DNA of 32,580 bases, from the NCBI GenBank assembly GCA_945870825.1, contig CAMBTM010000013.1, positions 1 through 32,580 of the forward strand. The letters run 5' to 3'. Both the position numbers and the translations under genes were made by a program. A model generated the notes under the pieces. The model saw only the letters and a program-made list of their open reading frames with translations. It searched no databases and had not been told where the DNA came from. The stretch is from Rhizobium sp. Q54 (GTDB taxonomy: Bacteria; Pseudomonadota; Alphaproteobacteria; UBA7879; VGCX01). Positions 1-7,409 of this stretch are shown piece by piece (the first letter of the stretch is position 1; each line of letters starts with the position of its first letter).

Positions 1-60
1 TTATCACTAACCTCATTCTCGAGACCTTTTCTAGTTTTTACAACAAAATTTAAAGGGCTA

Positions 61-106
61 GATTAAGCTCTCTACGGCACTACACATGGGTGCGCTTCGC
101 TTAATC
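61..106. repeat. Imperfect inverted repeat (hairpin) at left edge
   Basis: GATTAAGC at 61-68 is matched exactly by GCTTAATC at 99-106, and GCAC at 77-80 pairs with GTGC at 90-93, so the stretch can fold into a stem with an internal loop. There is no T-run after it, so it is not a standard intrinsic terminator. It lies upstream of the signal-peptide-like sequence of the first gene. Confidence 0.45.
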
Positions 107-218
107 TATCACACTCTTCCTGTCTCATTTCTATCTAAACTTATACAAAAGACTGTATGCAGGTCTCATCTTCTTTCTTGTCCTATGCTTTAATGACACT
201 CATAGTGCCATATTTGAT

Positions 219-785
219 GTGGGCAATGGGGCTTCTTTTCTTGTGGATCAATTCCCACGCGCTATTCAACAGGAAGTTTATGCCGCACGGGGTTATATCA
301 GCGCCGTGATGGAAACCGTTCGAAACTATTATAACAACACATGCGAAGGCAGCTTTCCTTGCACAGGAAGCTTTCCGGGTGCCTCTGTCATTCCAAGTCC
401 TGAAACAACTTCATTGCCTATTGCAGAAATGATTTATGGAAGTTTTCCTTTAGCCTCTCAAGGAGGGGGCACATTTGTTATTACTTTTGGTCAAACTGAT
501 GTCAGCCGTCCCTTAACACATCATTTTGTTGAGGGTGCTAAATTTGCTTTTGTTCCCCAAGTATCGGGCAACACTATTGCCAATTGGCAGTGTTATACGG
601 ATCTTGAAGATATGGATACGAACTTATATCCTGGATATAATCCACCCCATGAAGGATCCACCTGCCCCCTTCTTGTTAATTTGGGAGAAGTTTTTTCTGG
701 TTGTTTAAATCAACTAAATAGTGACACTACGTTAAATCCTCCAGACGATCCAAATTGGGTAGCAATTTACGATTATACTCCATAA
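219..785 (+). CDS. Secreted hypothetical protein, 5' end probably damaged
   Basis: I do not recognise the family. The frame gives 188 residues from a GTG at 219 and is rich in aromatic residues and proline. GSFP occurs three times (residues 44-47, 50-53, 74-77), and there are six cysteines, suggesting an exported disulfide-bonded protein. The same frame stays open upstream from 105 and there encodes a hydrophobic stretch (LYAGLIFFLVLCF) followed by THSA, which looks like a signal peptide with its cleavage site. No ATG, GTG or TTG lies in that upstream part, so the GTG is only the first formal start and probably not the original one. An ATG at 86 in another frame would join this frame if one base were lost in the A4 run at 147-150. 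The gene may be a recent pseudogene or use a rare start. Confidence 0.5.
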   Translation: MGNGASFLVDQFPRAIQQEVYAARGYISAVMETVRNYYNNTCEGSFPCTGSFPGASVIPSPETTSLPIAEMIYGSFPLASQGGGTFVITFGQTDVSRPLTHHFVEGAKFAFVPQVSGNTIANWQCYTDLEDMDTNLYPGYNPPHEGSTCPLLVNLGEVFSGCLNQLNSDTTLNPPDDPNWVAIYDYTP

Positions 786-797
786 CCTTACAAACAT

Positions 798-826
798 TTT
801 ACAACGCTCTCGTTCAGTGGCATAAT
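798..826 (+). promoter_or_regulatory. Sigma-70 promoter of the yqeY-dnaG operon
   Basis: TTTACA (798-803, 5 of 6 to the -35 consensus), a 17 bp spacer and CATAAT (821-826, 5 of 6) preceded by TGG, an extended -10. The predicted start near 833 leaves a leader of about 20 nt before the yqeY ATG, with an AAAGG-type ribosome site inside it. Confidence 0.55.
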
Positions 827-853
827 TCGGCGTATTCTACGAAAGGTAACAAA

Positions 854-1312
854 ATGCTACGTCAAAAACTCTCAGATTCTCTTAAATCCGCCCTTATGGC
901 TCAAGACAAGGAACGCCTTGGGACACTCCGTCTTATTCTTGCGGCCCTCAAAGACCGGGATATTGCAGAACGTCCCAATGGGGGAGCAAATGGCATTGGA
1001 GAACCTGCCATTTTGCAGATGCTTCAGTCCATGATTAAACAACGACAAGACAGCATTGACATGTATAAAAAAGGTGGGAGACCCGAGTTAGCTGCCAAAG
1101 AGGGCCAGGAAATTACCGTCATTGAAGAATTTCTTCCCAAACAGCTTTCTGAAGAAGAGATCCGTCATGTAGCTATATCCGTCATAAAAGAAAAAGGGGC
1201 ACAGAGCCCTAAAGACATGGGTATTGTCATGGCTGTTTTGAAAGAAACGTATGTCGGGCAAATGGATTTTGCTTTAGCATCTCGTTTGGTGAAAGAACTT
1301 CTTACATCTTAA
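854..1312 (+). CDS. yqeY: GatB/YqeY domain protein
   Basis: This 152-residue protein matches the stand-alone YqeY family (about 150 residues), related to the tail domain of the GatB amidotransferase subunit and thought to bind tRNA; its exact role is not established. It shows the family's N-terminal helical part with LRLILAALKDRDI and the repeated EFLPKQLSEEE segment that opens the second half. The ATG at 854 was chosen because GAAAGG lies about 8 nt upstream and the length then fits the family; the same frame is open further upstream but without a family match. It ends directly against dnaG (TAA then ATG, no spacer), so the two are co-translated. The yqeY-dnaG-rpoD order is common in alphaproteobacteria. 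Confidence 0.9.
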   Translation: MLRQKLSDSLKSALMAQDKERLGTLRLILAALKDRDIAERPNGGANGIGEPAILQMLQSMIKQRQDSIDMYKKGGRPELAAKEGQEITVIEEFLPKQLSEEEIRHVAISVIKEKGAQSPKDMGIVMAVLKETYVGQMDFALASRLVKELLTS

Positions 1313-3091
1313 ATGATAAAATTCTCAGAAGGTTTTTTGGATCATTTGAAGTCAAGGGCCGATCTTGTTGAGATTGTTGGTCGTCGTGTTCCCTTAAAAA
1401 AACGAGGGAGAGATTACGTTGCATGTTGCCCCTTTCATCAAGAAAAAAGTCCTTCTTTTACAGTCAGCAATGAAAAGGGATTTTATCATTGTTTCGGCTG
1501 TGGCGTTCATGGCGATGTTGTGACCTTTATCATGCAAACAGAAGGCCTGAATTTTCCAGCAGCCGTTGAAAAACTTGCCGATGATCTAGGCATCCCCATG
1601 CCCCGTCAAGAAATCTCTGCAGAAGCAAAAGGGGATCGATTTCTCCAAGAAATCCTACTTAAAATTCATGAAGTCGCCGCCACCTTTTTTGAGCAAAAAC
1701 TCCAGACATCTTTGGGTCAAGAAGCTAGAGACTATTTAAAAAAGCGTGCTGTTGAAAATACGATCCAGAAAAAATTTCGCCTAGGGTTTTCTTTGTGGGA
1801 GAAAGACAGTCTTTATCAACATTTAAAACAACAAGGTTTTGACGAAATATCCATTCGTTCCAGCGGTCTTGTCATTGTTCCACAGGAAGGTGAAAAACCC
1901 ATTTATGACAAGTTTCGCGGACGCCTTATGTTCCCGATTTTTAATGAGAAAAACCAGGTAATTGCCTTTGGGGGGCGCATTTTAGGAACAGGCGAACCCA
2001 AATACCTGAATTCGCCAGAAACTCTTATTTTTAAGAAAAGTTTTGAACTCTACAATATGAACTTTGCCAAAACGTCACCCCTCAAAAAAGAGCCTTGGGT
2101 CATCGTCGAAGGCTACATGGATGTAATCACCCTCTTTCAACGGGGATATGAAACTGTGGTGGCTCCCCTAGGAACGGCATTGACCGAACATCACATTGCA
2201 AAAGCCTGGCGTTTTTGTGAAACACCTATTTTATGTTTTGATGGCGATATTGCCGGGAAAAATGCTTCTATGCGGTCCGCAAAGCGTGTTCTTCCTTTTC
2301 TAAAACCAGGATATTCTTTGTCTTTTATATTTTTACCAGAAGGCCTTGATCCTGATAATTTTCTTTTGTTGAAAGGTGTTGAGGCTTTTAAAAAACTGCT
2401 AAAAGACAGCTCTGTACCTCTCGTCGATGTTTTATGGGATTCTTTAACACATCAAGGATCCTTTAAAACCCCTGAAGAAAAAGCCATGATTAAAAATCAT
2501 ATCAAGGATATGGTTCTTGAAATTCAAGATGCTACGATTAGGGATTTCTATCAGCGGGATCTCAATAATCGGTTTTTTGAGACACAGAATTCCCGTTTTT
2601 TCAAAAAACCACCCCCTATGAAAAATCCAAAACTCTGGCAAACAAAAACAGATAACTTTTTAAAAGAAAAAGTCTTATTGGCTATTTTAGTACGTATTCC
2701 ATCTCTTTTAGAAGAAGTAGAAGAATGTTTAGTATCCATAGAATTTAAAGATTCCGCTTTGAGGGAATTAAAAACATCCCTTTTAGATTATTATTATAGT
2801 GAGGCCCCTCTTGAAAAATTAGAACTGGATCATTACCTAAGAAAGAATAGTCATGACATGGTTTTGGAACAGATTTTTGATCCGTCTATTGTGGTTCATA
2901 TCCCATCTCTTGAGAGGGGCAATATTGAAGAGATGGGGCGTGATTGTCATTCCGTTATGGATGCGCTGAAAAGACAGCAATCCTTGTCAGGTGATTTGGA
3001 AGAAGCAAAAGAAAGCTTAAAGGAGACGTTAAATGAGGAATCTTGGAAACGTTTTCAAGCATTGAAAAAAAGTTTCAACAAAGATGAGTAA
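1313..3091 (+). CDS. dnaG: DNA primase DnaG
   Basis: Primase makes the RNA primers for replication forks and docks on the DnaB helicase. The 592-residue protein starts with the CHC2 zinc-binding domain (C39, H42, C60, C63 in CPFHQEKSPSF...YHCFGCG). The TOPRIM fold follows, with its catalytic acidic motif EGYMDV in the middle and FDGD further on. The C-terminal part (from about 440) is poorly conserved, as expected for the helicase-binding domain. Its ATG follows the yqeY stop without a gap, so translation is probably coupled. Length and domain order are normal and nothing is missing. Confidence 0.97.
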   Translation: MIKFSEGFLDHLKSRADLVEIVGRRVPLKKRGRDYVACCPFHQEKSPSFTVSNEKGFYHCFGCGVHGDVVTFIMQTEGLNFPAAVEKLADDLGIPMPRQEISAEAKGDRFLQEILLKIHEVAATFFEQKLQTSLGQEARDYLKKRAVENTIQKKFRLGFSLWEKDSLYQHLKQQGFDEISIRSSGLVIVPQEGEKPIYDKFRGRLMFPIFNEKNQVIAFGGRILGTGEPKYLNSPETLIFKKSFELYNMNFAKTSPLKKEPWVIVEGYMDVITLFQRGYETVVAPLGTALTEHHIAKAWRFCETPILCFDGDIAGKNASMRSAKRVLPFLKPGYSLSFIFLPEGLDPDNFLLLKGVEAFKKLLKDSSVPLVDVLWDSLTHQGSFKTPEEKAMIKNHIKDMVLEIQDATIRDFYQRDLNNRFFETQNSRFFKKPPPMKNPKLWQTKTDNFLKEKVLLAILVRIPSLLEEVEECLVSIEFKDSALRELKTSLLDYYYSEAPLEKLELDHYLRKNSHDMVLEQIFDPSIVVHIPSLERGNIEEMGRDCHSVMDALKRQQSLSGDLEEAKESLKETLNEESWKRFQALKKSFNKDE

Positions 3092-3106
3092 TTTTTAACC
3101 AATATA

Positions 3107-3115
3107 TGGTATTAT
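3107..3115 (+). promoter_or_regulatory. Candidate extended -10 promoter of rpoD
   Basis: TGGTATTAT gives an extended -10 (TGn plus TATTAT, 5 of 6). There is no good -35 at the usual distance, which extended -10 promoters tolerate. The start would fall near 3122, about 23 nt before the rpoD ATG. It would give rpoD its own transcription besides read-through from dnaG. Confidence 0.35.
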
Positions 3116-3144
3116 AAGTAAATTTTTTGGAGAGTGAGTGCGTT

Positions 3145-5172
3145 ATGTCCGAACAGAATTTAAAGAAATTTTCCCCGTCAAATGCAGAGCCGCAGGAGGA
3201 CAGCATGATGTCTAAGGAAACCATTCAATCCAATATCACAAATTTGCTCAATGAGGGCAAGGAACGTGGGTTTGTCACGAGTGAGGAAGTCAACAGTGTT
3301 GTTTCTAAAAAACAACAAGGTGCTGCTGAAATCCTTGAGTCTTTGATGGAAACTCTCGCTGATATGGGCATTGACGTCATTAACGAAGATAGTTCAGGAA
3401 ATGTCGTTGCTATTGCCGAAGAAGATGATGTTGATGGCGAGAAAGAGGTTGTTCAAGCTTTAGGGCACACGGACGATCCGGTCCGTATGTATTTACGCGA
3501 AATGGGCAGTGTTGAGCTTCTCTCAAGAGAAGGGGAAATAGAGATTGCAAAGCGTATTGAAGAAGGTCGCAATCTCATGATTCAGGCCCTTTTCCAAAGC
3601 CCCCGGACTGTACGGGCCTTGATCGATTGGTATCAAGCGTTGGTCGATGGAAAAATCCTTTTGAGGGATATCATTTCCTTGGAAAGCGCCTATGAAGATG
3701 ATGTGAATTTCAATGAAGCTGCTTTTGCAGAAGGAAAAGAAGACCTTTCTCCCATAGAAGATGTCATGCCACTTATTGTGCCGTCTCCAACCCCAATGGA
3801 AAAGGATAAAGAGGCATCAAGTGAGAAAGAAGAAGGCGATGAAGTCACTCTTGGTGAAGGTGATGTTATCGCTCTAGATGAAGAGGAAGATGAAGAAACA
3901 GTTTCGTTAATGGCAATGGAAGAAGCCTTATTGCCAAAAGTCCATCAAGTTTTCACAGAAATGAAAGATATCTATAAGCAGCTGAATAAGTTGCAGACAG
4001 AAAAAAGGCAAGCAGCCATTCAACGTGAAAAGTTCTCTGACGCAAATCACAAAAAAGTGGTGGCACTTGAGAAAAAATTGGTTGTCCTTTTAAAAGATCT
4101 TGCGATTCATCCCTATCGTTTAGAAGAATTAATTCAAGAACTTCAAGAAACCCACAAAAGCCTCGTAAAGATGGATAGCCAACTTGCGTCTTACGCTGAA
4201 AAAAGTGGTGTGAGTCACAAGGAATTTCTCGATCTTTATAAGGGGCATGAGACAGAGAGTAATCTTTATGAAACTCTTCAATCCCAAGCAGGCAAAGGAT
4301 GGCAGAAACTTTTTGAAGACCACGGCGATAAGATCCAGAAATCATTAGAAACCTTGGATGAAATTTCTTCCAAATTCAATGTGAGCATTAACGAGTTCAG
4401 AGGCATCGTCGCATCTCTCAACAAAGGATCCAGAGAATCTAGCAAAGCCAAAACAGAAATGATTGAGGCAAACCTGCGTCTCGTGATTTCTATTGCTAAG
4501 AAATATACAAACCGTGGATTGCAGTTTCTTGATCTGATTCAGGAAGGCAATATTGGTTTAATGAAGGCTGTTGAGAAATTTGAATACCGTCGGGGATATA
4601 AGTTTTCAACCTATGCCACATGGTGGATTCGCCAAGCCATCACCCGTTCTATTGCAGACCAGGCGCGCACCATTCGTATTCCAGTCCATATGATTGAAAC
4701 GATCAATAAACTTGTGCGTACCTCACGCCAGATGCTTCATGAAATCGGCCGTGAACCCACGCCAGAGGAATTAGCAAAAAAACTTGCCATGCCTTTAGAG
4801 AAGGTGCGTAAAGTTTTGAAAATCGCCAAAGAGCCCATTAGTTTAGAGACCCCCATCGGGGATGAAGAAGACAGTCATTTGGGCGACTTTATCGAAGATA
4901 AAAATACCCTTGTGCCGTTGGATGCCGCCATTCAAGGAAACTTGCGTGAGGCAACAACCCGAGTATTGTCATCTTTGACACCGCGGGAAGAGCGTGTGCT
5001 GCGCATGCGTTTTGGGATTGGAATGAACACAGATCATACCTTGGAAGAGGTTGGGCAACAGTTTTCCGTGACACGTGAACGTATTCGTCAAATCGAAGCA
5101 AAGGCACTTCGGAAGTTGAAGCATCCAACGCGTTCCCGTCAGCTTAAGAGTTTTATCGAAACAAACGCATAA
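3145..5172 (+). CDS. rpoD: RNA polymerase primary sigma factor RpoD (sigma-70)
   Basis: This is the housekeeping sigma factor, which recognises -10 and -35 promoter elements and opens DNA. In the 675-residue protein region 1.1 lies near residues 20-85 and region 1.2 ([12 protein letters not shown]) near 110. A long acidic non-conserved region follows, then region 2 at about 438-508 ([34 protein letters not shown]), region 3, and region 4 with the helix-turn-helix ([20 protein letters not shown]) near 625-655. The frame is open upstream to a TTG at 3127, but ATG 3145 is preferred because the family begins there and GGAG lies upstream. All core regions are present. The gene sits 53 nt after dnaG and 48 nt before a tRNA. 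Confidence 0.97.
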   Translation: MSEQNLKKFSPSNAEPQEDSMMSKETIQSNITNLLNEGKERGFVTSEEVNSVVSKKQQGAAEILESLMETLADMGIDVINEDSSGNVVAIAEEDDVDGEKEVVQALGHTDDPVRMYLREMGSVELLSREGEIEIAKRIEEGRNLMIQALFQSPRTVRALIDWYQALVDGKILLRDIISLESAYEDDVNFNEAAFAEGKEDLSPIEDVMPLIVPSPTPMEKDKEASSEKEEGDEVTLGEGDVIALDEEEDEETVSLMAMEEALLPKVHQVFTEMKDIYKQLNKLQTEKRQAAIQREKFSDANHKKVVALEKKLVVLLKDLAIHPYRLEELIQELQETHKSLVKMDSQLASYAEKSGVSHKEFLDLYKGHETESNLYETLQSQAGKGWQKLFEDHGDKIQKSLETLDEISSKFNVSINEFRGIVASLNKGSRESSKAKTEMIEANLRLVISIAKKYTNRGLQFLDLIQEGNIGLMKAVEKFEYRRGYKFSTYATWWIRQAITRSIADQARTIRIPVHMIETINKLVRTSRQMLHEIGREPTPEELAKKLAMPLEKVRKVLKIAKEPISLETPIGDEEDSHLGDFIEDKNTLVPLDAAIQGNLREATTRVLSSLTPREERVLRMRFGIGMNTDHTLEEVGQQFSVTRERIRQIEAKALRKLKHPTRSRQLKSFIETNA

Positions 5173-5177
5173 AATTC

Positions 5178-5207
5178 TTGACGGATCTTAGAAAACACTT
5201 CCATATA
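5178..5207 (+). promoter_or_regulatory. Weak candidate promoter of the tRNA gene
   Basis: TTGACG (5178-5183, 5 of 6 to -35) lies 18 bp before CATATA (5202-5207, a poor -10), just after the rpoD stop and shortly upstream of the tRNA. The -35 is convincing and the -10 is not. The tRNA could also be processed from the rpoD transcript. Confidence 0.3.
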
Positions 5208-5220
5208 GATATGTGTCTTC

Positions 5221-5297
5221 GGGCCCGTAGTTCAGTTGGTTAGAACCCGCCGCTCATAACGGTGATGTCGTAGGTTCGAGTCCTACCGGGCCCACCA
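5221..5297 (+). tRNA. ileX: tRNA with CAT anticodon, probably tRNA-Ile2 (lysidine type)
   Basis: The 77 nt fold into a full cloverleaf: acceptor GGGCCCG with CGGGCCC, D stem GTTC/GAAC, anticodon stem CGCCG/CGGTG around the loop CTCATAA (anticodon CAT), T stem GTAGG/CCTAC with TTCGAGT, and an encoded CCA end. CAT may be initiator Met, elongator Met or the Ile2 tRNA whose C34 becomes lysidine. The acceptor pairs C4-G69 and C5-G68 match known determinants for the lysidine synthetase TilS in E. coli, which favours Ile2. The first acceptor pair is G-C, unlike the mismatched end of an initiator. The Ile call is inference; the CAT tRNA itself is certain. Confidence 0.93.
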
Positions 5298-5401
5298 TTT
5301 ACTCGGTTTATTTATTATTTTAAAACATTGCCCCTCTCTTGTTTTTCTAAAAAATGTCCCTATATATTCTGTATGAGAATTATTTATAGAAAGGAAGAAA
5401 A

Positions 5402-5824
5402 ATGATTAAATATTTAATGAGCATTATTTTTGTTTGCATGGCTACTTTTAATAGTGCTGTGGGGGCAGCTGAAGTAGATGAATTTAAACTAAAATTTCAG
5501 AATAATACCAATCATCCACTACAAATGAGAACTTATATTACTAAAAACGTCATGCAATTACATCCAGAAGATATGATAGAAAATTTACAGATGCTCGGAA
5601 TAGGACAAATCGGGGTTGTTCTTTTTACAGCGGAACAACTCGCTGATTTTGCAGGGCGTGCACTGATGGTTCAAGTAACTGTCGAGGGCTCTCTCCACAC
5701 TTTTGGAGATCAGACGGATCTTTTATCCCCAGAAATGCGGAAAAATTATGAAATTGTCCGGGAAGCTTCAGATTTTTTCTTGCATGATGAGGAAGGGAAA
5801 ATAACCAAAATTAAGCCTTTGTAG
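5402..5824 (+). CDS. Small secreted hypothetical protein
   Basis: I do not recognise this 140-residue protein. It begins with a clear signal peptide (MIKYLMSIIFVCMATFNSAVGA, cleavage probably near AVGA/AE), and the mature part is about 117 residues, has no cysteine and looks mixed alpha/beta. It should be periplasmic or secreted. AAGGAA stands about 6 nt before the ATG, a good ribosome site. The gene is monocistronic: a tRNA lies upstream and a strong terminator about 23 nt after the stop. There is no lipobox, membrane helix or enzyme motif. A FASTA-type search for a lineage-restricted family would be the useful test. Confidence 0.75.
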   Translation: MIKYLMSIIFVCMATFNSAVGAAEVDEFKLKFQNNTNHPLQMRTYITKNVMQLHPEDMIENLQMLGIGQIGVVLFTAEQLADFAGRALMVQVTVEGSLHTFGDQTDLLSPEMRKNYEIVREASDFFLHDEEGKITKIKPL

Positions 5825-5846
5825 CCTTGATGGCTATCCGATTGCA

Positions 5847-5873
5847 CCCCGGCTCTTAAAGCCGGGGTTTTTT
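5847..5873 (+). terminator. Rho-independent terminator
   Basis: CCCCGGCT pairs with AGCCGGGG (8 bp stem, 5 nt loop), followed by six T's (5868-5873). It closes the small secreted-protein gene and separates it from the oppositely oriented DUF502 gene ending at 5886. Confidence 0.92.
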
Positions 5874-5885
5874 ATGGGTATAATT

Positions 5886-6503
5886 CTACTTTCCTCCAGG
5901 TACAATCATCCCAGCAGAAACAACCATCTTAATGCCTTCTTCGACCGTCATGCTCATGGGGATAATTTGATTTCTTGGCACAAATAGTAAGAAACCAGAG
6001 GTTGGGTTAGGGGTGGTTGGGACAAAAACGTTAACCATAGCTTGACTCGTTTTTTTGGAAATTTCTCCGACTGTGTCCCCTGTAATAAAGCACAACGCCC
6101 AAAGACCCGAACGGGGATATTCAATCATCCCAACTTCTCGAAAAGACTGAGAATGGTTTTGTAAAACAGCCTCCGAAATTTGCTTGGTAGTTCCGTAAAT
6201 AGTCCGGACAATAGGCATTTTTGAAAGAAGACGCTCACTCCATCTTAAAATAAGAAGGCCTAAAAATCCTTTCGCCATCATACCAATCAAAACAAAGACA
6301 ATACCAGCGATGAACATGCCCAGCCCAGGAACAGGGGCCAGATACTCTGGAGGAATCATATGTTGAATCCATCCGTCAATAGTTTGGATAATCCATAAAA
6401 CCACATAAAACGTGATAATCAAGGGCAAGGAGAAAAGAAGCCCTGCGAGGAAGTAACCTCTGAGGCGTAAAAGGAAATTGGTTTTTTTAGATTCATAAAT
6501 CAT
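5886..6503 (-). CDS. DUF502 family membrane protein
   Basis: The 205-residue protein matches the DUF502 family of predicted inner-membrane proteins, whose function is unknown. Two membrane segments are visible near residues 15-39 and 59-78, followed by a soluble part with the family-typical IVRTIYGTTKQISEAV and FVPTTPNPTSGFLLFVP stretches. An upstream extension to 6602 is possible, but the ATG at 6503 gives the family start and overlaps the end of the cation-transporter gene by 11 nt, so the two are probably translationally coupled. The gene is last in the hslVU run. Confidence 0.85.
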   Translation of the reverse strand: MIYESKKTNFLLRLRGYFLAGLLFSLPLIITFYVVLWIIQTIDGWIQHMIPPEYLAPVPGLGMFIAGIVFVLIGMMAKGFLGLLILRWSERLLSKMPIVRTIYGTTKQISEAVLQNHSQSFREVGMIEYPRSGLWALCFITGDTVGEISKKTSQAMVNVFVPTTPNPTSGFLLFVPRNQIIPMSMTVEEGIKMVVSAGMIVPGGK

Positions 6504-7383
6504 GACGGTGATCTTCCATAATCTGGGCAGGGTCTTGGTGCAAAATAATATCCGCCTTAGGATAAACTTTGCGAATCTCTTTCTCGACCTCTTGAGAGGC
6601 ATTATAGGCCTCTAGAAGAGTAATATCCCCAGGCATTTCCAAATGACACTGAATAAATTCTCCACTTCCAGAAGAACGTGTTCTCAAAAGATGATATCCA
6701 GAAACCATTGGGTGGGCCGTGATAATACTAGAGATTTTTTGGCGATCATGATCTGATAACTCTCGGTCCATAAGAATTTCCCATGATTTTTTAAGAATTT
6801 TATAAGATGAAAGGAGAATATAAAGAGCCACAAAAGCACCAAAAAGAGGATCAAGCCAGGTGCTATCAAAATATTGACCACTGCCTATAACAAAAAGAAC
6901 CCCTATATTGATTAAAAGATCTGACTGATAGTGTGTACAATCGGCTTGAATTGCCAAGGACCGCGTTTTTCGAATCACATGTTTTTGAATCAATAAAAGA
7001 AAAATGGTCAGAACAAGGGAAATAAGGGTTGCATGAATAATGATCCTTGTACCTTCAATGGGGTGAGGATGTAAAAAATGATGAATGGCTTCTTTAAGTA
7101 TAAAGCAGGCTGACGCAAAAATAAAAATAGACTGGCCCATCGCCGCAATAGCTTCTACCTTCCCGTGACCAAAACGATAATGATGGCTCGCTGGTTTCAA
7201 AGCATGATAAATAGCTAAAAAGTTCAAGAAAGAAGCCAAAAAATCGACACTAGAATCCACAAGACTTGAAAGAAGACTTACGGAATCAGAAACATGCCAA
7301 GCAAAAGCCTTCACCATAATAAGGATAAGGGAAATAACAAGGGCGGCAATGACCGCAAATTTCTTTAAAAAAACATCACTCAA
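6493..7383 (-). CDS. fieF: Cation diffusion facilitator (FieF/YiiP type)
   Basis: A proton-driven exporter of divalent metals (zinc, iron or cadmium in the FieF branch) in the inner membrane. The sequence follows YiiP closely. D43 and D47 in TM2 (LVDSSVD) and H151 and D155 in TM5 (HYQSD) occupy the transport-site positions, and the FGHGK loop and the cytosolic domain with TRSSGSGEFIQCHLEM and the terminal HQDP are present. The 296 residues fit the family. Start choice: a TTG at 7383, seven bases after GAGAGG, gives the normal N-terminus; a TTG at 7398 is also open. No ATG fits. The gene begins 26 nt after aacS and overlaps the DUF502 gene. Which metal it moves cannot be told from sequence. 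Confidence 0.88.
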   Translation of the reverse strand: MSDVFLKKFAVIAALVISLILIMVKAFAWHVSDSVSLLSSLVDSSVDFLASFLNFLAIYHALKPASHHYRFGHGKVEAIAAMGQSIFIFASACFILKEAIHHFLHPHPIEGTRIIIHATLISLVLTIFLLLIQKHVIRKTRSLAIQADCTHYQSDLLINIGVLFVIGSGQYFDSTWLDPLFGAFVALYILLSSYKILKKSWEILMDRELSDHDRQKISSIITAHPMVSGYHLLRTRSSGSGEFIQCHLEMPGDITLLEAYNASQEVEKEIRKVYPKADIILHQDPAQIMEDHRHDL

Positions 7384-7409
7384 TGTAGGACCTCTCAAGA
7401 TCCCTTATA

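Noticed and set aside
1-66. Two open frames at the left edge that could be the tail of an upstream + strand gene (stops at 51-53 and 64-66).
   Set aside because: Each is under 22 residues and has no recognisable motif, so neither can be called.
157-309. ATG-started hydrophobic frame overlapping the first gene (about 50 residues).
   Set aside because: It is the +1 shadow of the signal-peptide region and ends soon; the longer 188-residue frame is a better candidate.
3953-4345. 130-residue reverse-strand open frame inside rpoD.
   Set aside because: Shadow of the rpoD coding frame; no ribosome site or family features.
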